A DNA stretch of 64,000 nucleotides from Portulaca oleracea (lineage: Eukaryota > Streptophyta > Magnoliopsida > Caryophyllales > Portulacaceae). The DNA lies in assembly GCA_029582165.1 (NCBI GenBank), contig CM055870.1:10473832-10537831 (forward strand), written 5' to 3'. The translations under genes and the position numbers were made by a program. Within the stretch, counting starts at the first letter, position 1; the number at the start of each line of letters is the position of its first letter. Of this stretch, positions 35,351-47,487 are shown piece after piece. A model generated the notes under the pieces. The model ran no database searches. It saw only the letters and a program-made list of their open reading frames with translations, and was not told the origin of the DNA.

Positions 35351-36860
35351 CTTATATCACAAAAGTGCATCTTTCTTATAGGCAACTCATCCGTTGAGAA
35401 ATCTACAGTTAAATATGTTTGGCTAGAAATAGTATCAGGATTGGTGATCACCCTGGAAGATTTTTCAGGTAGTGTGTGAATGATGATAAAAACACGCTGA
35501 AATGACACATAGTGATTTGTGGGACAATCATAGATCTGTAAAGTTGTGCTTGATAGTGTCCGCAGGTGGGGCCTGGTTATTACACCAGTAATACATCCCT
35601 TCTACCTACTTTTTCACGGGTAATCTCTAGATCAGCTTTTTTGCACTCTTACAAGAATAATCACCAGCAGTAAGTACATAAGTGTGCGTATCCCAATAAT
35701 TTAAGTTACTTTTAATTAGGTCAAATTATTCAAAGGTCTGGTTAAAACAAATGAGCACGTTATATAGAAAACATAGTCGCCAGTGGGTACTAATTTAATT
35801 ATATGACCAAATAGAACAATCAGCAGATATTACGCCCTTTTTTCAGTTTTTGGAGGTACTTGCTTGGGAGGCAATGCATGGGGAAAGTGAAACCAGGAAT
35901 CCTGCTGTGATCTCGATCTATATTCCTTGTTTGCCTTAGCTAATTTCAATTATTCCATTCCATAATTCTATTATAATAATAGCAAATGTATATAGATTTG
36001 TTGGACAGTACGACATAAGAATGAGATGGAGGGGATGCATCGTTAATATTCCACACGTGAAATCTGACAACTTGGGTTATGACAGACACCCCCGTAAGCT
36101 TAGCTTCACCGCAGGTGCTGGAATCAGTACGTGTATGCATGCTTGCTGCCTCCGCAATTACATGCTGATGCTACAAATAACGTAAATAGTTAGTGTGGGT
36201 GGCTGGGTGCCACCGGGCCAGAAAAGTTGGTATCTAATTCTAAACAATGAAATTCCTGCTATCAACAATTAATCACGCCAAGTACAATTGATTCAAGGAA
36301 CATGCAAGCTAAGCAAGCAATAATGTTGAAATTAATTGCACTAATTGTGTATTGATGGCAGGTTTTTCCTTGTTTCAACGTTCTAGCTAGCTAGTCCTCA
36401 TTTTGTAAAGGAAAATCATATTATATATGATTTCAAACAACATATTTATTACCGGTGTTGTTTGTAAAAGTCACATTATTATATTGATGAGTAGGGTCTA
36501 ATGTCATAGTCATCTAAGTCATGAGTTGAGAACTTACCCTACTTTCATGCTTATAAAGCTTATTGGTAGTTACTATTGAAATAAGAATACGATAAGTGGG
36601 TCTACCTTCATATTCTTTATATATTATTTTGGAAGATTTGGGTAAAATTAAAATTATCAAAATAAATGAGGTTGTTAATATAAAAATTATTTAAATATAT
36701 TTAATTAGAAATAACTTTTGATGTTTTGTTTGTAATAATATTATGAATGCAGGCTCTGATGATGGGAGCCTTGAGTCTACTCATATTTATATTGTGGAAA
36801 ACATGAAGGTACATTACAGCTCTCACATATACAATTATTCGATCTATATGATATCCAATA
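35351..36860. other. 1.5 kb without a recognised gene
   Basis: AT-rich. Short frames at 35282-35508 and 35946-36140 have no recognisable motifs. No element ends recognised. Confidence 0.55.
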
Positions 36861-36867
36861 ATCGTGT

Positions 36868-38989
36868 ATCACGCCCCCTTAATCTGTGGGGATAGATACA
36901 CACGCACACATGTTGAATTTAAAAATGAAAAATAATTATTTAAAGGCAAGGATTTTGTGAAGATGTCTGCAAACTGAAGCCGAGTGGGAACATAGTAGAC
37001 AACTAGGTCACCAGACACACCTTCACAAACGAAATGATAATCAACCTTGATATGCTTATTGCGATCATGATGACTTGGCTGACAACAAGATAAGAATAGA
37101 GATATTATGACATAAAACCTTAACATGGCGAGTAATAATAATGCCTAATTCAACAAGAAGATAGTGTAACCACATATTCTAAGTGACAGTATAAGCAGCA
37201 TCATGATACTAAGGTTTAGTAGAAGATATGAATACAATCGGTTACTTCCTAGAGCACGAGGAGACAATATTTGGACCCAGAAAAATGACATATCCAGTGG
37301 TAGGACAAGAGCTATCAGGGCAACCAACCCAATTAGCATCAAAGTATGCCATGACAAGCTGGAACTCAGCAATGCGCTTAATACAAGACTATGATCAGCT
37401 ATACCTTGCAAGTAATGAAAAATGTGTTGCACAACAAGAAGGTGAGAGGAGTGTGTTGTTTACTATATAAAGTGTGAAACTAGGTTAACAGCATAAGCAA
37501 TATCTGGCTTGGTCACAGTTAAATACTACACGACATCAATCATGCTTCTATCATAGGAGGGATCTGCCAACAACTCACCACCTTGAAGGGACAACATATA
37601 TAGTCCTATAGATGTAAGTAAGGTGTGTACAAGACTTAGTTTATGAAGATCGAAATGAACAAGATACTCCTAGTCGTATTTGTGTCGAGAGAGAAAAAGG
37701 AAATCTAGAGTACGCACCCCCAAAACCCCAAGAAAGAAATGAAGGTCCCCGCGATCCTTCATAGGAAACTAGGTAGAGAGAAGGTAGATGATGTGATATA
37801 GGAGGGTTGGAGAGCTCCTAGTGAAGATGATATCATCAACAAAGACAAGCAGAATGAGAATGATACCACGTTTGCAATAAATAAACATGGAAGAGTCTAT
37901 TTTGCTACAAATGAAGCCCAAATAGAGAGGAAGACAAATGAACTTATAAAACCAAGCTCGGGAAGCTTGTTTGCGACATAGAGTGACTTGTTGAGCTTTT
38001 AGACATGAGTGGAGGAATTAGGATGAATGAAGCCATGTCGTTGAGTCCATAAACATTCTCAGTAAGGTCACAATGAAAAAAAACATTCTTTACATCAAGT
38101 TGGCGAATAACCTAACCACAAGAGACAATAATGTTGAGAATCACCAAGATTGTAGTTGGTTTCACCATTGAGCTAAAAGTGTCATGATCATCCAAACCCT
38201 TAACCTAACCAAACCCACGAACCACCATTTGTGCCTTGCAGCGTTCAAGGGAGTTGTTAGATAGATACTTATTTCTGTACACCCATTTACATGTTAATAG
38301 ATTAACTCCATTATGATAAGGGACTAATTAAGGTCCAAGTGCCATTTAGAACAAACACATTAAACTCGACCTCTACCATTGCTTTGTGCCATTTTGGATT
38401 CTTGGATGTCTAGATAGGTTCAACTCTCGGGTTAGATGATGTAGATGCATGTAAGGACAAGAATTGGTGGGGGTTTGTCAACAACTGATTTGGAACGAGT
38501 TTGCATAGGGTAAGTGTTGAGTAGGGATGAGGGTTGGGAGACGGGTGAGAGAGGGACAAGACAGGAAGCTGGCATACGTAGAGTGAGAAGTGTATGAGGA
38601 TGAGGGGAATTCAATGTGGAACGAGAGTAGGGTGATGATATAGAATCATACTAGATGAGCATAGGACTAGGAGAGGATGCCCCCTCACTTCAAACCATCA
38701 TGGAAAGATGAGAGGATGGGGAAAGGGTGGGAGATGGAGAAGCGAAGTTTAACTCTAGAGCTAAAGTGATGGAAGGAGGGAAAGATGATAGGTTCAGGAG
38801 CACAAGGGTGGATGAAGTAATCTCAAGATCAAGAGGAGATAAATCCTGAGTTTAGGACGAGAGACTGACCAACATTGGGCAAAGATAAACATCCTCATGA
38901 AATATGATTGACAGGGACACGACCTATGATTGGATCAAAGCATTGATAACCTTTATACTCGGAGGAAAAATCAAGAAAGACAGATCATC
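36868..38989 (-). pseudogene. Ty1/copia pol: integrase tail, RT and RNase H (3' part)
   Basis: Minus-strand translation runs, in order, through a FLDFSSEYKGYQCFDP segment at about 38900-38970 (integrase C-terminal region), an RT start with NRLTCKWVYRNKYLSNN near 38270-38310, RNase H signatures (TGYVIFLGPNIVS near 37250-37300) and the end segment KHIKVDYHFVCEGVSGDLVV near 36990-37060. Stops and frameshifts are frequent. It continues upstream into 41731-44130 across an inserted LTR. Confidence 0.8.
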
Positions 38990-39599
38990 CTCAGTGATTA
39001 GGCTCATTTGGAGCCTTATTTAGACCCTTTTACTTAGTCTTTTAGCTCGGCTCCCTCACTAATAATGCCACTTATTATGTGTTTTCCCCTATTTTGCAGG
39101 CCTCGAGCATGTAACCTAAAGAGCTAGGAAAAAGAGCGAAATCCATGGGTTGAGAGGTCGGCCCAAGACCCGAAGGTAGATGCCAAGACATAGAAGAAAC
39201 CAGGGGCCGAAAAGAACCAAAGTGGCCTAGAAACCAAGGAAAAAGAGAGGGGCACGATCGTGCCATCAGACAGCACGATCGTGCACCCATTGCAGCAGTG
39301 GAAGGCCAAGTTATGAAAGGGGGCACGATCGTGCACCCCATCCTCGCAACACCTCAGCCCAAGGCATAAGCACGACACAATCGTGTAGACCGGAACGCAC
39401 GATCGTGCCCTGCTCTCTGGAAAATTTGCACGATCGTGCCGTAATGCTGAACGATCATGACACATCCCCCCTCAGCAAGCGTGCCTAGAAACATTCAAAT
39501 GGCACGATCGTGCCGTACCACAACACGATCGTGCCATCTTCGAATTTCAGCCTTGTTTCCATAAATGAAAGCAACTAGTTTTTGGGTGTTCCTAGGGCA

Positions 39600-39612
39600 A
39601 TATATATATATA
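39600..39612 (+). promoter_or_regulatory. TATA box in the solo LTR
   Basis: An alternating TA run about 65 bp after the last GCACGATCGTGC palindrome. Confidence 0.45.
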
Positions 39613-40609
39613 GATCCTTAGGGTTGTAAATCAGAAGCTTTCATCAATCCCTAGGGTACTTAGTGAACTCTTAGTGCTTTCTCTTTAGTTTAGCCACAAA
39701 AACTCTTTGTTTTAAGCACTTTTCTCTTAATTAAGTGTTAATCTCTCTCTTTCTTTCTCTTCATTTATTGCTTTGTTCTGGTTTGTACTCAACATTGGAA
39801 TACTTTGGAAGTATATTTACGCTATATTGGAGGTACTTATTAAAGGAAAGTCATCATTAGGTATATTTTCTCCTATTTTTACTGTTTCATTGCTTATTTA
39901 AGTGTTATTAGTTAAGATTAGTATCTTGTTTGATGAATATGAGTTCCTTTGCTAGTTTAGGTTTGAATGTGGTTTAATCTTTATGAATATGTTTAGTGGC
40001 TAAGTTTTTCTGGGCTTGGGGGATTAATGGCCCCTAATGAGGGTCTAATGTTGAGGGTTTAGTGAAGAGGGGTGGTTAACATGGGTTTAAGGATTCTTTC
40101 ACCTCTAATGCTATTATTGTGGGAGGTTTGATTGGCTGAGAGGTTGTCAAAACTCCTCTAACACAATGACTTGGGTTTTTGGTTGGGTAATTAGCCCATA
40201 TTTCATGAGAATGATGATTGGGCTAATTCGGGTTGTTGTATTAATTACTCTTACACTCTGCCTGGGAGAAGAGTTAAAATGGAGAGTTGGGGTTCATGGG
40301 AGTAAAGGAGGGTGAGGGTGAGGGTATGGGAGGGTTCATAAGGGTAAACTACTTACCCCTACTTGGGAGAACAATTTGGAGAGTTCATAAGAGTAAAATG
40401 TTAATTGACATATTTACCCTTTCATAAAAGTTCATATACATTTTCTATAATACATATTTTCTTTCTACCCTCCCTCCTCCCTTCCCCCCTCCCCCTCATC
40501 TCTCTCTCTCTAACTCTCTCTCTTCTCTCTTCTCTCTTCTCTCTCCCTCTCTCTCTACCCATTCCCCCATCTCTCTATACTCTCTGAACAACACTTTTTT
40601 CTCTCTATA

Positions 40610-40616
<7 letters not shown>

Positions 40617-40649
<33 letters not shown>

Positions 40650-40756
40650 ATCTCTCTTTCTCTCTCTAATCAGATAGAGAGAGAGAGACAGAGAGAGAGA
40701 GAGAGACCGAGAGAGAGAAAGAAAGAGCGAGAGAAAGAGAGAGTTAGAAAGAGATG
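40617..40756. repeat. (TC)n and (GA)n microsatellites
   Basis: A TC run followed by an inverted GA run, split from the rest of the GA/TG tract at 41118-41213 by the inserted foldback. Confidence 0.8.
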
Positions 40757-41117
40757 GGGTTTTTGGCTCAAAATAATCCAAAGTCAGAGGTCATTGGCTA
40801 AAAATAATCCAACACTTTTTGGCTGAAAATAATCCAAACTTTTAACCTATTTACTCGGACTAAACCGAAATCGATTTCGGGTGTTGGAATACTGACTGGG
40901 CAGCCTGAGAACGTGTTTCTTTAATTGATTTTGGTTTTGAATTTATGCTGACTGAGGTCTACATAAGCTGACCAGTTAGTATTCCGACGCCGGAAATCGA
41001 TTTCGATTTAGTCTGAGTAAATAGGTTAAAAGTTTGGATTATCTTTAGCCAAAAAGTGAGTTTGGATTATTTTCAGCCAATGACCTCCGACTTCGGATTA
41101 TTTTGAGCCAAAAACCC
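40757..41117. mobile_element. Foldback MITE inside the GA microsatellite
   Basis: Arms of about 150 bp: GGGTTTTTGGCTCAAAATAA ... and the inverse. Both arms contain AAATCGATTTCG. Flanking 10-mers GAAAGAGATG and GAGTGAGATG are similar. Confidence 0.75.
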
Positions 41118-41119
41118 GA

Positions 41120-41132
41120 GTGAGATGTGTGC

Positions 41133-41163
<31 letters not shown>

Positions 41164-41164
41164 C

Positions 41165-41213
<49 letters not shown>
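41120..41213. repeat. Compound (TG)n(CG)n(GA)n microsatellite
   Basis: GT units, then GCGCGC, then GA units. The 60-codon frame here is a repeat artefact. Confidence 0.9.
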
Positions 41214-41215
<2 letters not shown>

Positions 41216-41730
41216 GGAGAGATATGGATGTATGTGTGTTATGATTCAATTAGGGTTAAGGGTAATATGATCATTTTCTATTTTATGTATGTTATAATTT
41301 AATTAAACTCTTCCTTACACCACAAATTGGGGTGTAAGAAAAATAAGAGTTAGAGGGGGTAAATGAGGGTTAATCTCACTACCCTTTACTCTCCCTTACC
41401 CTCTCTCACTCCTTTCCCAAGCAAGGGTAAGGAGGGGTAAGCATCCTCCTTAACTCCCCCCACCCTCCTCCCAAGCTTTAACTCTCGTTTAGTTAATTAG
41501 GTTGCTAAAACGACCCCCGAATCTTTCCTTTCTCGTGTTTGTCTTTCGTGTTTAGTTTCTTGTTAGCTTTAGCTCTCGTTTAGTTAATTTTCGTTTAATC
41601 ACCTTAAAACCTCAACTTTGTGAAACCCTTGCTTTTACCGAACTATTTAGCATAAAACGAATCGAATTTGAACTTAGCTCCTTGTGGATACGATACTTAC
41701 ACCCGACTGTGCTACAATCCAAACACTGAG

Positions 41731-42562
41731 CGTAAAGCAAGATAATGCTGGTGCAATAAAATGGTGGTGAAAAACACTCACATCCAAAGACTCGAAGGAA
41801 TACGTAATCAATAATCTTTTTAAAGAGTCTCACATATGGTATGGAGAAATGTTGTTTGAAAAAGGAGTGGGAAGACAATTCATTATATTAGTGGCAGCAT
41901 ATGCGGCTTCAACCCAAAATTTTCTTGGAAGAGACGCTTGAAAAGGTAATGTACAAGGCATCTTAATGATATGTCGATGTTTTCTTTTGGCAACATTTTG
42001 TTCAGGAATATAAGGACAAGATTATTGGAAAATGATCCCACTGTTTTGAAAATGAAGTCGAAGAGCATATTTGTCAAATTCTCATCCACCATCAGTTTTG
42101 AAAATCTTGATTTTTCTATCAAACTGATTTTGAACTAGCTTTTGAAAGGTTGGAAAAATGGAAGAAACCTCCAATTTGTGTTTCATGGGATAAATCCAAG
42201 TATAATAAGTACAATATCAATAAAACAAACTTAGTTAACATAACCCAACCTAGAAAGCGTAAGAGATTACAAAACATCAAAGTGGATAAGATATAAGTGT
42301 ATAACAGTGTGCTAAAATAATTCAACAACAGTAAAGGTTAAACGATGAGCTTTGCCAACTTACAAGCAACACAATTGATTGACAACTTAGAAATATAAGA
42401 AATAAGATGCTTAAGTTTAGGAGTTTCTAAGACAGAAGACCCACAGTGACGATCGTGCCAAAGGCCACCATATGTTCGAATGGAGGCCAAGGCAGTTGGA
42501 TGGGATGGGGATGACAAAGAGTATAGACCAAAGTAATTGGAACTTGCCATAAGAGTTGTCCA
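41731..42562 (-). pseudogene. Ty1/copia pol: GAG-pre-integrase and integrase core
   Basis: Minus-strand translation shows the pre-integrase histidine/cysteine region (LWHDRHCGSS..., then SKLSINCVACKLAK near 42350-42470), then integrase core segments with ENFGLKP near 41895-41915. Several frameshifts. Same strand and order as 36868-38989, so one original element. Confidence 0.75.
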
Positions 42563-42567
42563 CATTA

Positions 42568-43991
42568 TGATATGTCGTAAGTGCACGGGTGTAGATATAG
42601 CATGTATCAAGGTCTTTCCCACAAGGACTTCTCTCAACTACACACCAAACTAATCTCTTATATAATCGCTAAATCGGTCAAGTTTTTGGTTTGATTTAAT
42701 CTACTCTACTTCTGATCGCAAAGCAAGCAACAATTCAGAAAATTTATGAGATAAAACAAGAAAAACAAACGTTCAAAGGATAAACCAAAGTCACTCTATG
42801 AACTAATTAAGTGGATTGAACTCATATGTCACTAATTTGATACATTTTAGGGTTGATAATCGCATATTTTCTTTCGTAGCTAGCTTTTGGCAATGAAAAG
42901 AATTGTTTAGCAAAATCAATCACCTACTTTCGTAGTTATTTAAATATTAACTAAGTTAAACATCAAATTATCAATGACCCCTAATTATAAAATCATCTAT
43001 GTTTAGTTCATTTTATAATTAGTTTAATCCTTAGGGTTCCTATTATTGAATTTCTCCTTTCGATACTTCATTCAACAAACTAAATCCATATCTTTGATGG
43101 CCAATCAAAAACAATGACATACATAATCAAAGAATAAATAAAATGCATTCAAACTAGATTAATACTTGTTCAATCCAACAAAAATCGATTCATGAAAGCA
43201 ACTAAAAAGGTTTATCCACTAAACTAAAATAAACTACTCACTAATCATGATTAAACTACAAAACACATAAAAGTCTAAACTAGAAAGCATGGAAAATCTA
43301 ATAGAATGAAAAATTAACCGAGAATGAAATCGATCATTGCTAGAATGATGAACCGCAGGGACTTTTGCTTCTCTACTTCAATAGGAAACTCAGAAATCGA
43401 TCTTCAAAACTCAACTTAGTCTCCCAAACGTGCTCTAACAATGGCTATGGATGGAATGTGGATGAAGATGGTTATGAATAAGACAATGGCTGATGATTAT
43501 TGCTTAGGATGAATGATGAACAAAATAGCCAGAATTACCATTATATAGCAATTGTGGGACTTGAAACGGCGAATTGCAATAAATAGGGCTCAACACGGAC
43601 CGTACCAGGTCAACACGACCCGTGTTGCCTGGCCACGGGTCGTGTTCCACCCAGGAACTCAAATTTGAGGCCTCTGGACCCCACAACGGTCTGTTTTGGC
43701 CATTTTTGCACCCGTGTTCGCCTCTAGGCAGCTTCTACACGTGTTGGGCCTTGGTTTTGGGCTTTGGGATGGATTTTTCTTCAACTTTCTTCAACATATG
43801 ATCCACTTGGACTTCAATACTTGATTTGAGTTTGATTTTCTTCATTTCTCCTCAAATTTCCTACAAATACACCAAATTCCAACCAAGTATAAAATAGGAA
43901 ATTCGGGTGTAAAATAATACAAACATAGTGAAAATCACCCAAGATCACTCCAAATTATCCAAATTCACATATATATAAATTACACTCATCA
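42568..43991 (-). mobile_element. Second solo gypsy-type LTR inserted in the copia element
   Basis: On the minus strand it starts TGATGAGTGTAATT and ends near ACGACATATCA. Flanks CATTA (42563-42567) and CATTG (43992-43996) match at 4 of 5 positions. U3 palindromes (CACGGACCGTA, CACGACCCGTG, CACGGGTCGTG) lie at 43588-43650, upstream (minus sense) of a TATATAA box at about 43540. No internal coding region, so a solo LTR. Confidence 0.7.
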
Positions 43992-43996
43992 CATTG

Positions 43997-44130
43997 CTTT
44001 GCCCTTTTTATGCACAGAAGAATCAACAAATTGAATTGTATAATTGAACCATACAGTTATTATCACAACATAGTTGTCGAAAAGAAAGTGAATTGAATTT
44101 CATGCTAGAAACATGCAACATATTTTTCAG
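43997..44130 (-). pseudogene. Ty1/copia pol, fragment 5' of the inserted LTR
   Basis: Low-similarity continuation of copia sequence just before the pre-integrase domain (minus strand). Supported mainly by position and by the frame resuming beyond the LTR. Confidence 0.45.
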
Positions 44131-44379
44131 CGCTAAAAGGATGGAGAGAGGTCTTTAACATAGATTATGACAAATGTGAAGTTTAAAGTTAGATGTCGGC
44201 GACCATTCATTTAATATGTATATACTTGTGATATGGTTTAATTTCAATTCTAACATCGTATGTAATTTGGTAAATATTTATGCTGGAGATCGTTCATTTA
44301 ATATGTTCAACAACTGTTAATATAGTTAATAAGGTTATAAATTCTTCAACACTTACTATATAGATCATCCAAAAAAAAT

Positions 44380-44720
44380 TTACCAGACGGCGACCGTGGA
44401 ACTAAACGGTCACAAAGTAGCTACAAAACAGATAAAAACAGCTTGGCAACCACTCATTGAACGGTTCGCTAGCCTAGCGACGGTTAAACTAGCAATCGTT
44501 CAATAAACAGTCGCCCATGTCAATCGTTAATGAACGATCACCCAATATTAAACGGTCAGTAGGTTAGTGACCACTCATTTATCGGTTGCTTTGTTGCCCA
44601 AGCGACCATTCATAGGATACCCTCATGAGCGGCCACCCGCCCTGACTAGCGATGTTAAAGGGTCATTAATGAGCCGACCCTTTTCACTATGTTAAAGGGT
44701 CGGTGAATCGAACGAATTGG
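44380..44720. repeat. Cluster of AACGGTCGC-type motifs in both orientations
   Basis: Dispersed short motifs (AACGGTC, GCGACCATTCAT, ATCGTTAATGAACGATC) at about 20-40-bp spacing, resembling subterminal repeats of a CACTA or Mutator element. No end motif was found. Confidence 0.45.
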
Positions 44721-45164
44721 GTCAACCTATCAATAACTCAAAATAGATGGTTTTTCCTATTATTTTAAATCAAAAAGTTACTCAGAAGTACCCCACATTT
44801 TGGAAAACTATTTTTTGGTACTCCAAGTTTTCAAAAGTCATTTATGGGTACCCTAAGTTTTTAAGGTTGTAATTTTTTGGTACTTTTCCGACTCCAAATG
44901 GGGCTAATTTTGGTATTTCTTAGCTTATCTATAATTTATATTACATGATGATTTAATTAGTGATTTACTTACTCAAATTATCATACAATTAGTCAATTTC
45001 TTAAAAGTATATTCTCAAATTGTACTAGTAGTTTGAAAAAAAAAATCTTTGCCTTAATTAACACCTTTCAATTTTTGACTTATTACTCAAGAGTGAATCT
45101 CAATATACCATAATTTTCAAATAAAGAGAAAATTTTGCTTCTACTAATACTAAAGTCTTAGGGT

Positions 45165-45338
45165 CCGCTTGGAAGGGGATTGAAAAAGAAAATGAGGGTA
45201 GACTTTCATAAAAATAGAGGGTGAGAGTATGAGAATGTATGTAAGAGTAAACTATTTACCCCTGCTTGGGAAATTAATTAGAAGAATTTATTAAAATATG
45301 TTTTAATTGACGTATTTACCCTTTCATATTATATTTAA
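45165..45338. mobile_element. Truncated relative of the 40258-41474 repeat
   Basis: Shares GAATGTATGTAAGAGTAAAC-like text and 'TTACCCCTGCTTGGGA' with 40340-40440. Its right part is displaced by the MITE and CACTA insertion. Confidence 0.45.
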
Positions 45339-45524
45339 GGCATCGTTTTTTTGTGTGTTACATCACTAGTAGAATTCATACCAAAAAACGTCTGAAAATT
45401 GGCATCTCTCTAAACATCAGACGCTAAACAAATGAAATAAAATTAAAAAAAGATAAAATTAATTTGGCGATTGCCGAAAAAGAGACGCCGTTTGTAAACG
45501 GCGTGCAGACGCCCAAATTTGCGA

Positions 45525-45545
45525 TTATATATATATAAAAAAAAG
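45525..45545 (+). promoter_or_regulatory. Probable promoter of the CACTA genes
   Basis: A TATATATATATAAAA box among subterminal GACGCC motifs, followed by a GA-rich leader and a GT splice-donor-like site at about 45751, as in En/Spm-type genes with a 5' intron. Inferred. Confidence 0.45.
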
Positions 45546-45759
45546 GCACGCGTCTCTGTTCTTGTCAGGCGTCGACTGCTATGCAGACTTTATGCGTCTG
45601 CCAGCCTCGGAAAGAGACGCCGGTGTGGTTTAAACGGGAAAAAATTAGGGTTGGGGTCTGTTTTTGCCATTTTTGCCGACGAAGAGGAAGAGGAAGCGAG
45701 AGAGAGTGGAGGAAGAACTCGGTGCACGCCGCAAATTCAACAAAAAATCAGGTAATTTT

Positions 45760-46990
45760 ATCAGTTATTTTTGTTTCAGATCTGTTATATTATGATTAAT
45801 ATTATGAAAATTGATTAAATAATAGATTAAATATGATAAAAAATGAATAATTTGAATATTTGTATGTTTGTTTCGTTTTTGTTGAGTTTAATATTAGTTG
45901 AGTAGATATAAGTTGAAAAATTGAGTTGTTTTAGTGAATTTGTATGAATTGTAATATATTTTGGATGTTGAATTTGAATTTTAAGTGTGAAAATCGTGTT
46001 TGTAATGTGGAAATATTGAATTTAAATATTGTTTGTATGTTTTATATTAGTTTAATTAATTGCATGTGATAATGCATTTAAAATATGTTTTGTATGTTGA
46101 ATTTAATTAATTGCATGTATGTTAATTTAAATATTGAATTGTTTATGTTTTGTGGTAAATATAAATATGAATAATTATATTTACTTTGCAAAAAAATAAT
46201 ATTTTTAATTAAAATATGTTTAAGTTGAGCATTATGATAAATATTAAGATGTAATACGAATTTTGTATGTTAATTTATATGGCTTAATAAATTTGTGGGA
46301 AATTATAATGAGTTTCGATTGAGTATAAAACTATTTAATTAGTTAGCAATATACAATTAGCTAGGAATACATATTTAGTTTGTATATAAACTATTATTCA
46401 ATTTTGGTTGAATTTATAATTTAATTTGTTTAGCAAATAAGTTAATAATATTAAAAAAATTATTATATATAAACTATTATTCAATTTGTACGTATACGTA
46501 CGTAGTAAATATAATTATAAACTATTTATTAAAAAAATAGTTTAGTGTACGTACGTTTACTTAATTAATTATGAATAGTTTGTTTAGGGTTATGGTAATT
46601 GGTTAATTGTTAGGTTAGTATAGAGGATTAAGTCGGTACTATTCCGAGTAGTTTATAAGTATTAGTTGTCATAAAAGGAGGTTGAGTTTGGATGATTTTA
46701 GTTGTTATTAGTAAGTGAGTTAGCCTTTAAAGTTGGCGGAAATTTGCTGCTAATCCAACCTAAGAGCTAACTTAATTACTCATAACTCCAAATGAAGACA
46801 TAAATTATATAAATAATTATGTTACGTACATCCATATTTACTTACGTAAGTACTCAACAACCAATAGCTACATAATTAGTGAATAGGTTATTTATGATGG
46901 TAATTTAGAGTAGTAAGTAGGAAAATTTATATTTATAGTATCTTAATGAGGATATATATATATGTCATAAAAAGAGGTTGAGTTTGGATA
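45760..46990. other. Non-coding CACTA interior, probable 5' intron
   Basis: Very AT-rich with no frames; lies between the promoter and the hairpin. Compatible with a leader intron. Confidence 0.4.
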
Positions 46991-46998
46991 CTGTTAGT

Positions 46999-47487
46999 GT
47001 CCAACGAGTGTGTGTTTCGTGATCTGATAATCTATGGCTGAAAGGGACTTGCATGAGGCGTGTTGACTCTTCTTTATTCGTCTGGTTCCCAAAAAGTAGC
47101 GCAATTTTCCTAAGTGAACTTGCACGGGGTCTATACAGTGCTCTGGGAGTTAGAAGCGTCTCAGATTCGATACAATGTAGTGTTTCTATTCCGCAGCTTG
47201 AGGGGTAGCAAGACAAGGTGAGTTTGAAAGAGAAGCTCATAGTAACGGGTCTAGTATATAGAAATCCAACACCATTTCTATTAGACCCTTTACTATGAGC
47301 TTCTCTTTCAAACCCACTTTGTCTTGCTACCTACGATGCTTCTAACTCTCGAGCATGTATGGACCTCGTGAGTTCACTTAGGAAAGATTGCACCGCTTTG
47401 GGAACCGTTAATAAAGGAGAGTCGATACGACTCATGAAAGTCTTTTAAACCATAGATTAACGATTAACAAACACACTCTCCTTGGAT
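46999..47487. repeat. Long foldback (inverted repeat) inside the CACTA element
   Basis: Left arm about 46999-47265, loop 47266-47273, right arm 47274-47487. The inner part pairs best: 24 perfect bases including TTTGAAAGAGAAGCTCATAG at 47223-47242 and its inverse near 47295-47318. The left arm has about 50 extra bases. No coding. The arms are outside the TNP2 coding part. Confidence 0.8.

Larger units (their letters stand above)
40258..41474. mobile_element. Repeat element nested in the solo LTR
   Basis: Ends CTGCCTGGGAGAAGAGTTAA and inverted AGTTAAGGAGGATG...CTTGGGAGG are similar. It contains long (TC)n/(GA)n tracts and a further nested foldback. A relative is truncated at about 45165-45338. 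Confidence 0.45.
38995..41725 (+). mobile_element. Solo gypsy-type LTR inserted in copia pol
   Basis: Starts TGATTAGGCTC and ends CAATCCAAACA; flanks CTCAG (38990-38994) and CTGAG (41726-41730) agree at 4 of 5 positions. The distal end has a CTCCTTGTGGATACGATACTT-type segment typical of Athila/Tat-like LTR ends. Removing it and one flank copy puts the copia integrase frame back in register. U3 carries GCACGATCGTGC palindromes at 39256-39537, then a TATATATATATA box at about 39600. It is 2.7 kb long partly because of nested repeats at 40258-41474. Confidence 0.75.

Noticed and set aside
41120..41302. Arg/Glu repeat frame
   Set aside because: Translation of a GT/GA microsatellite.
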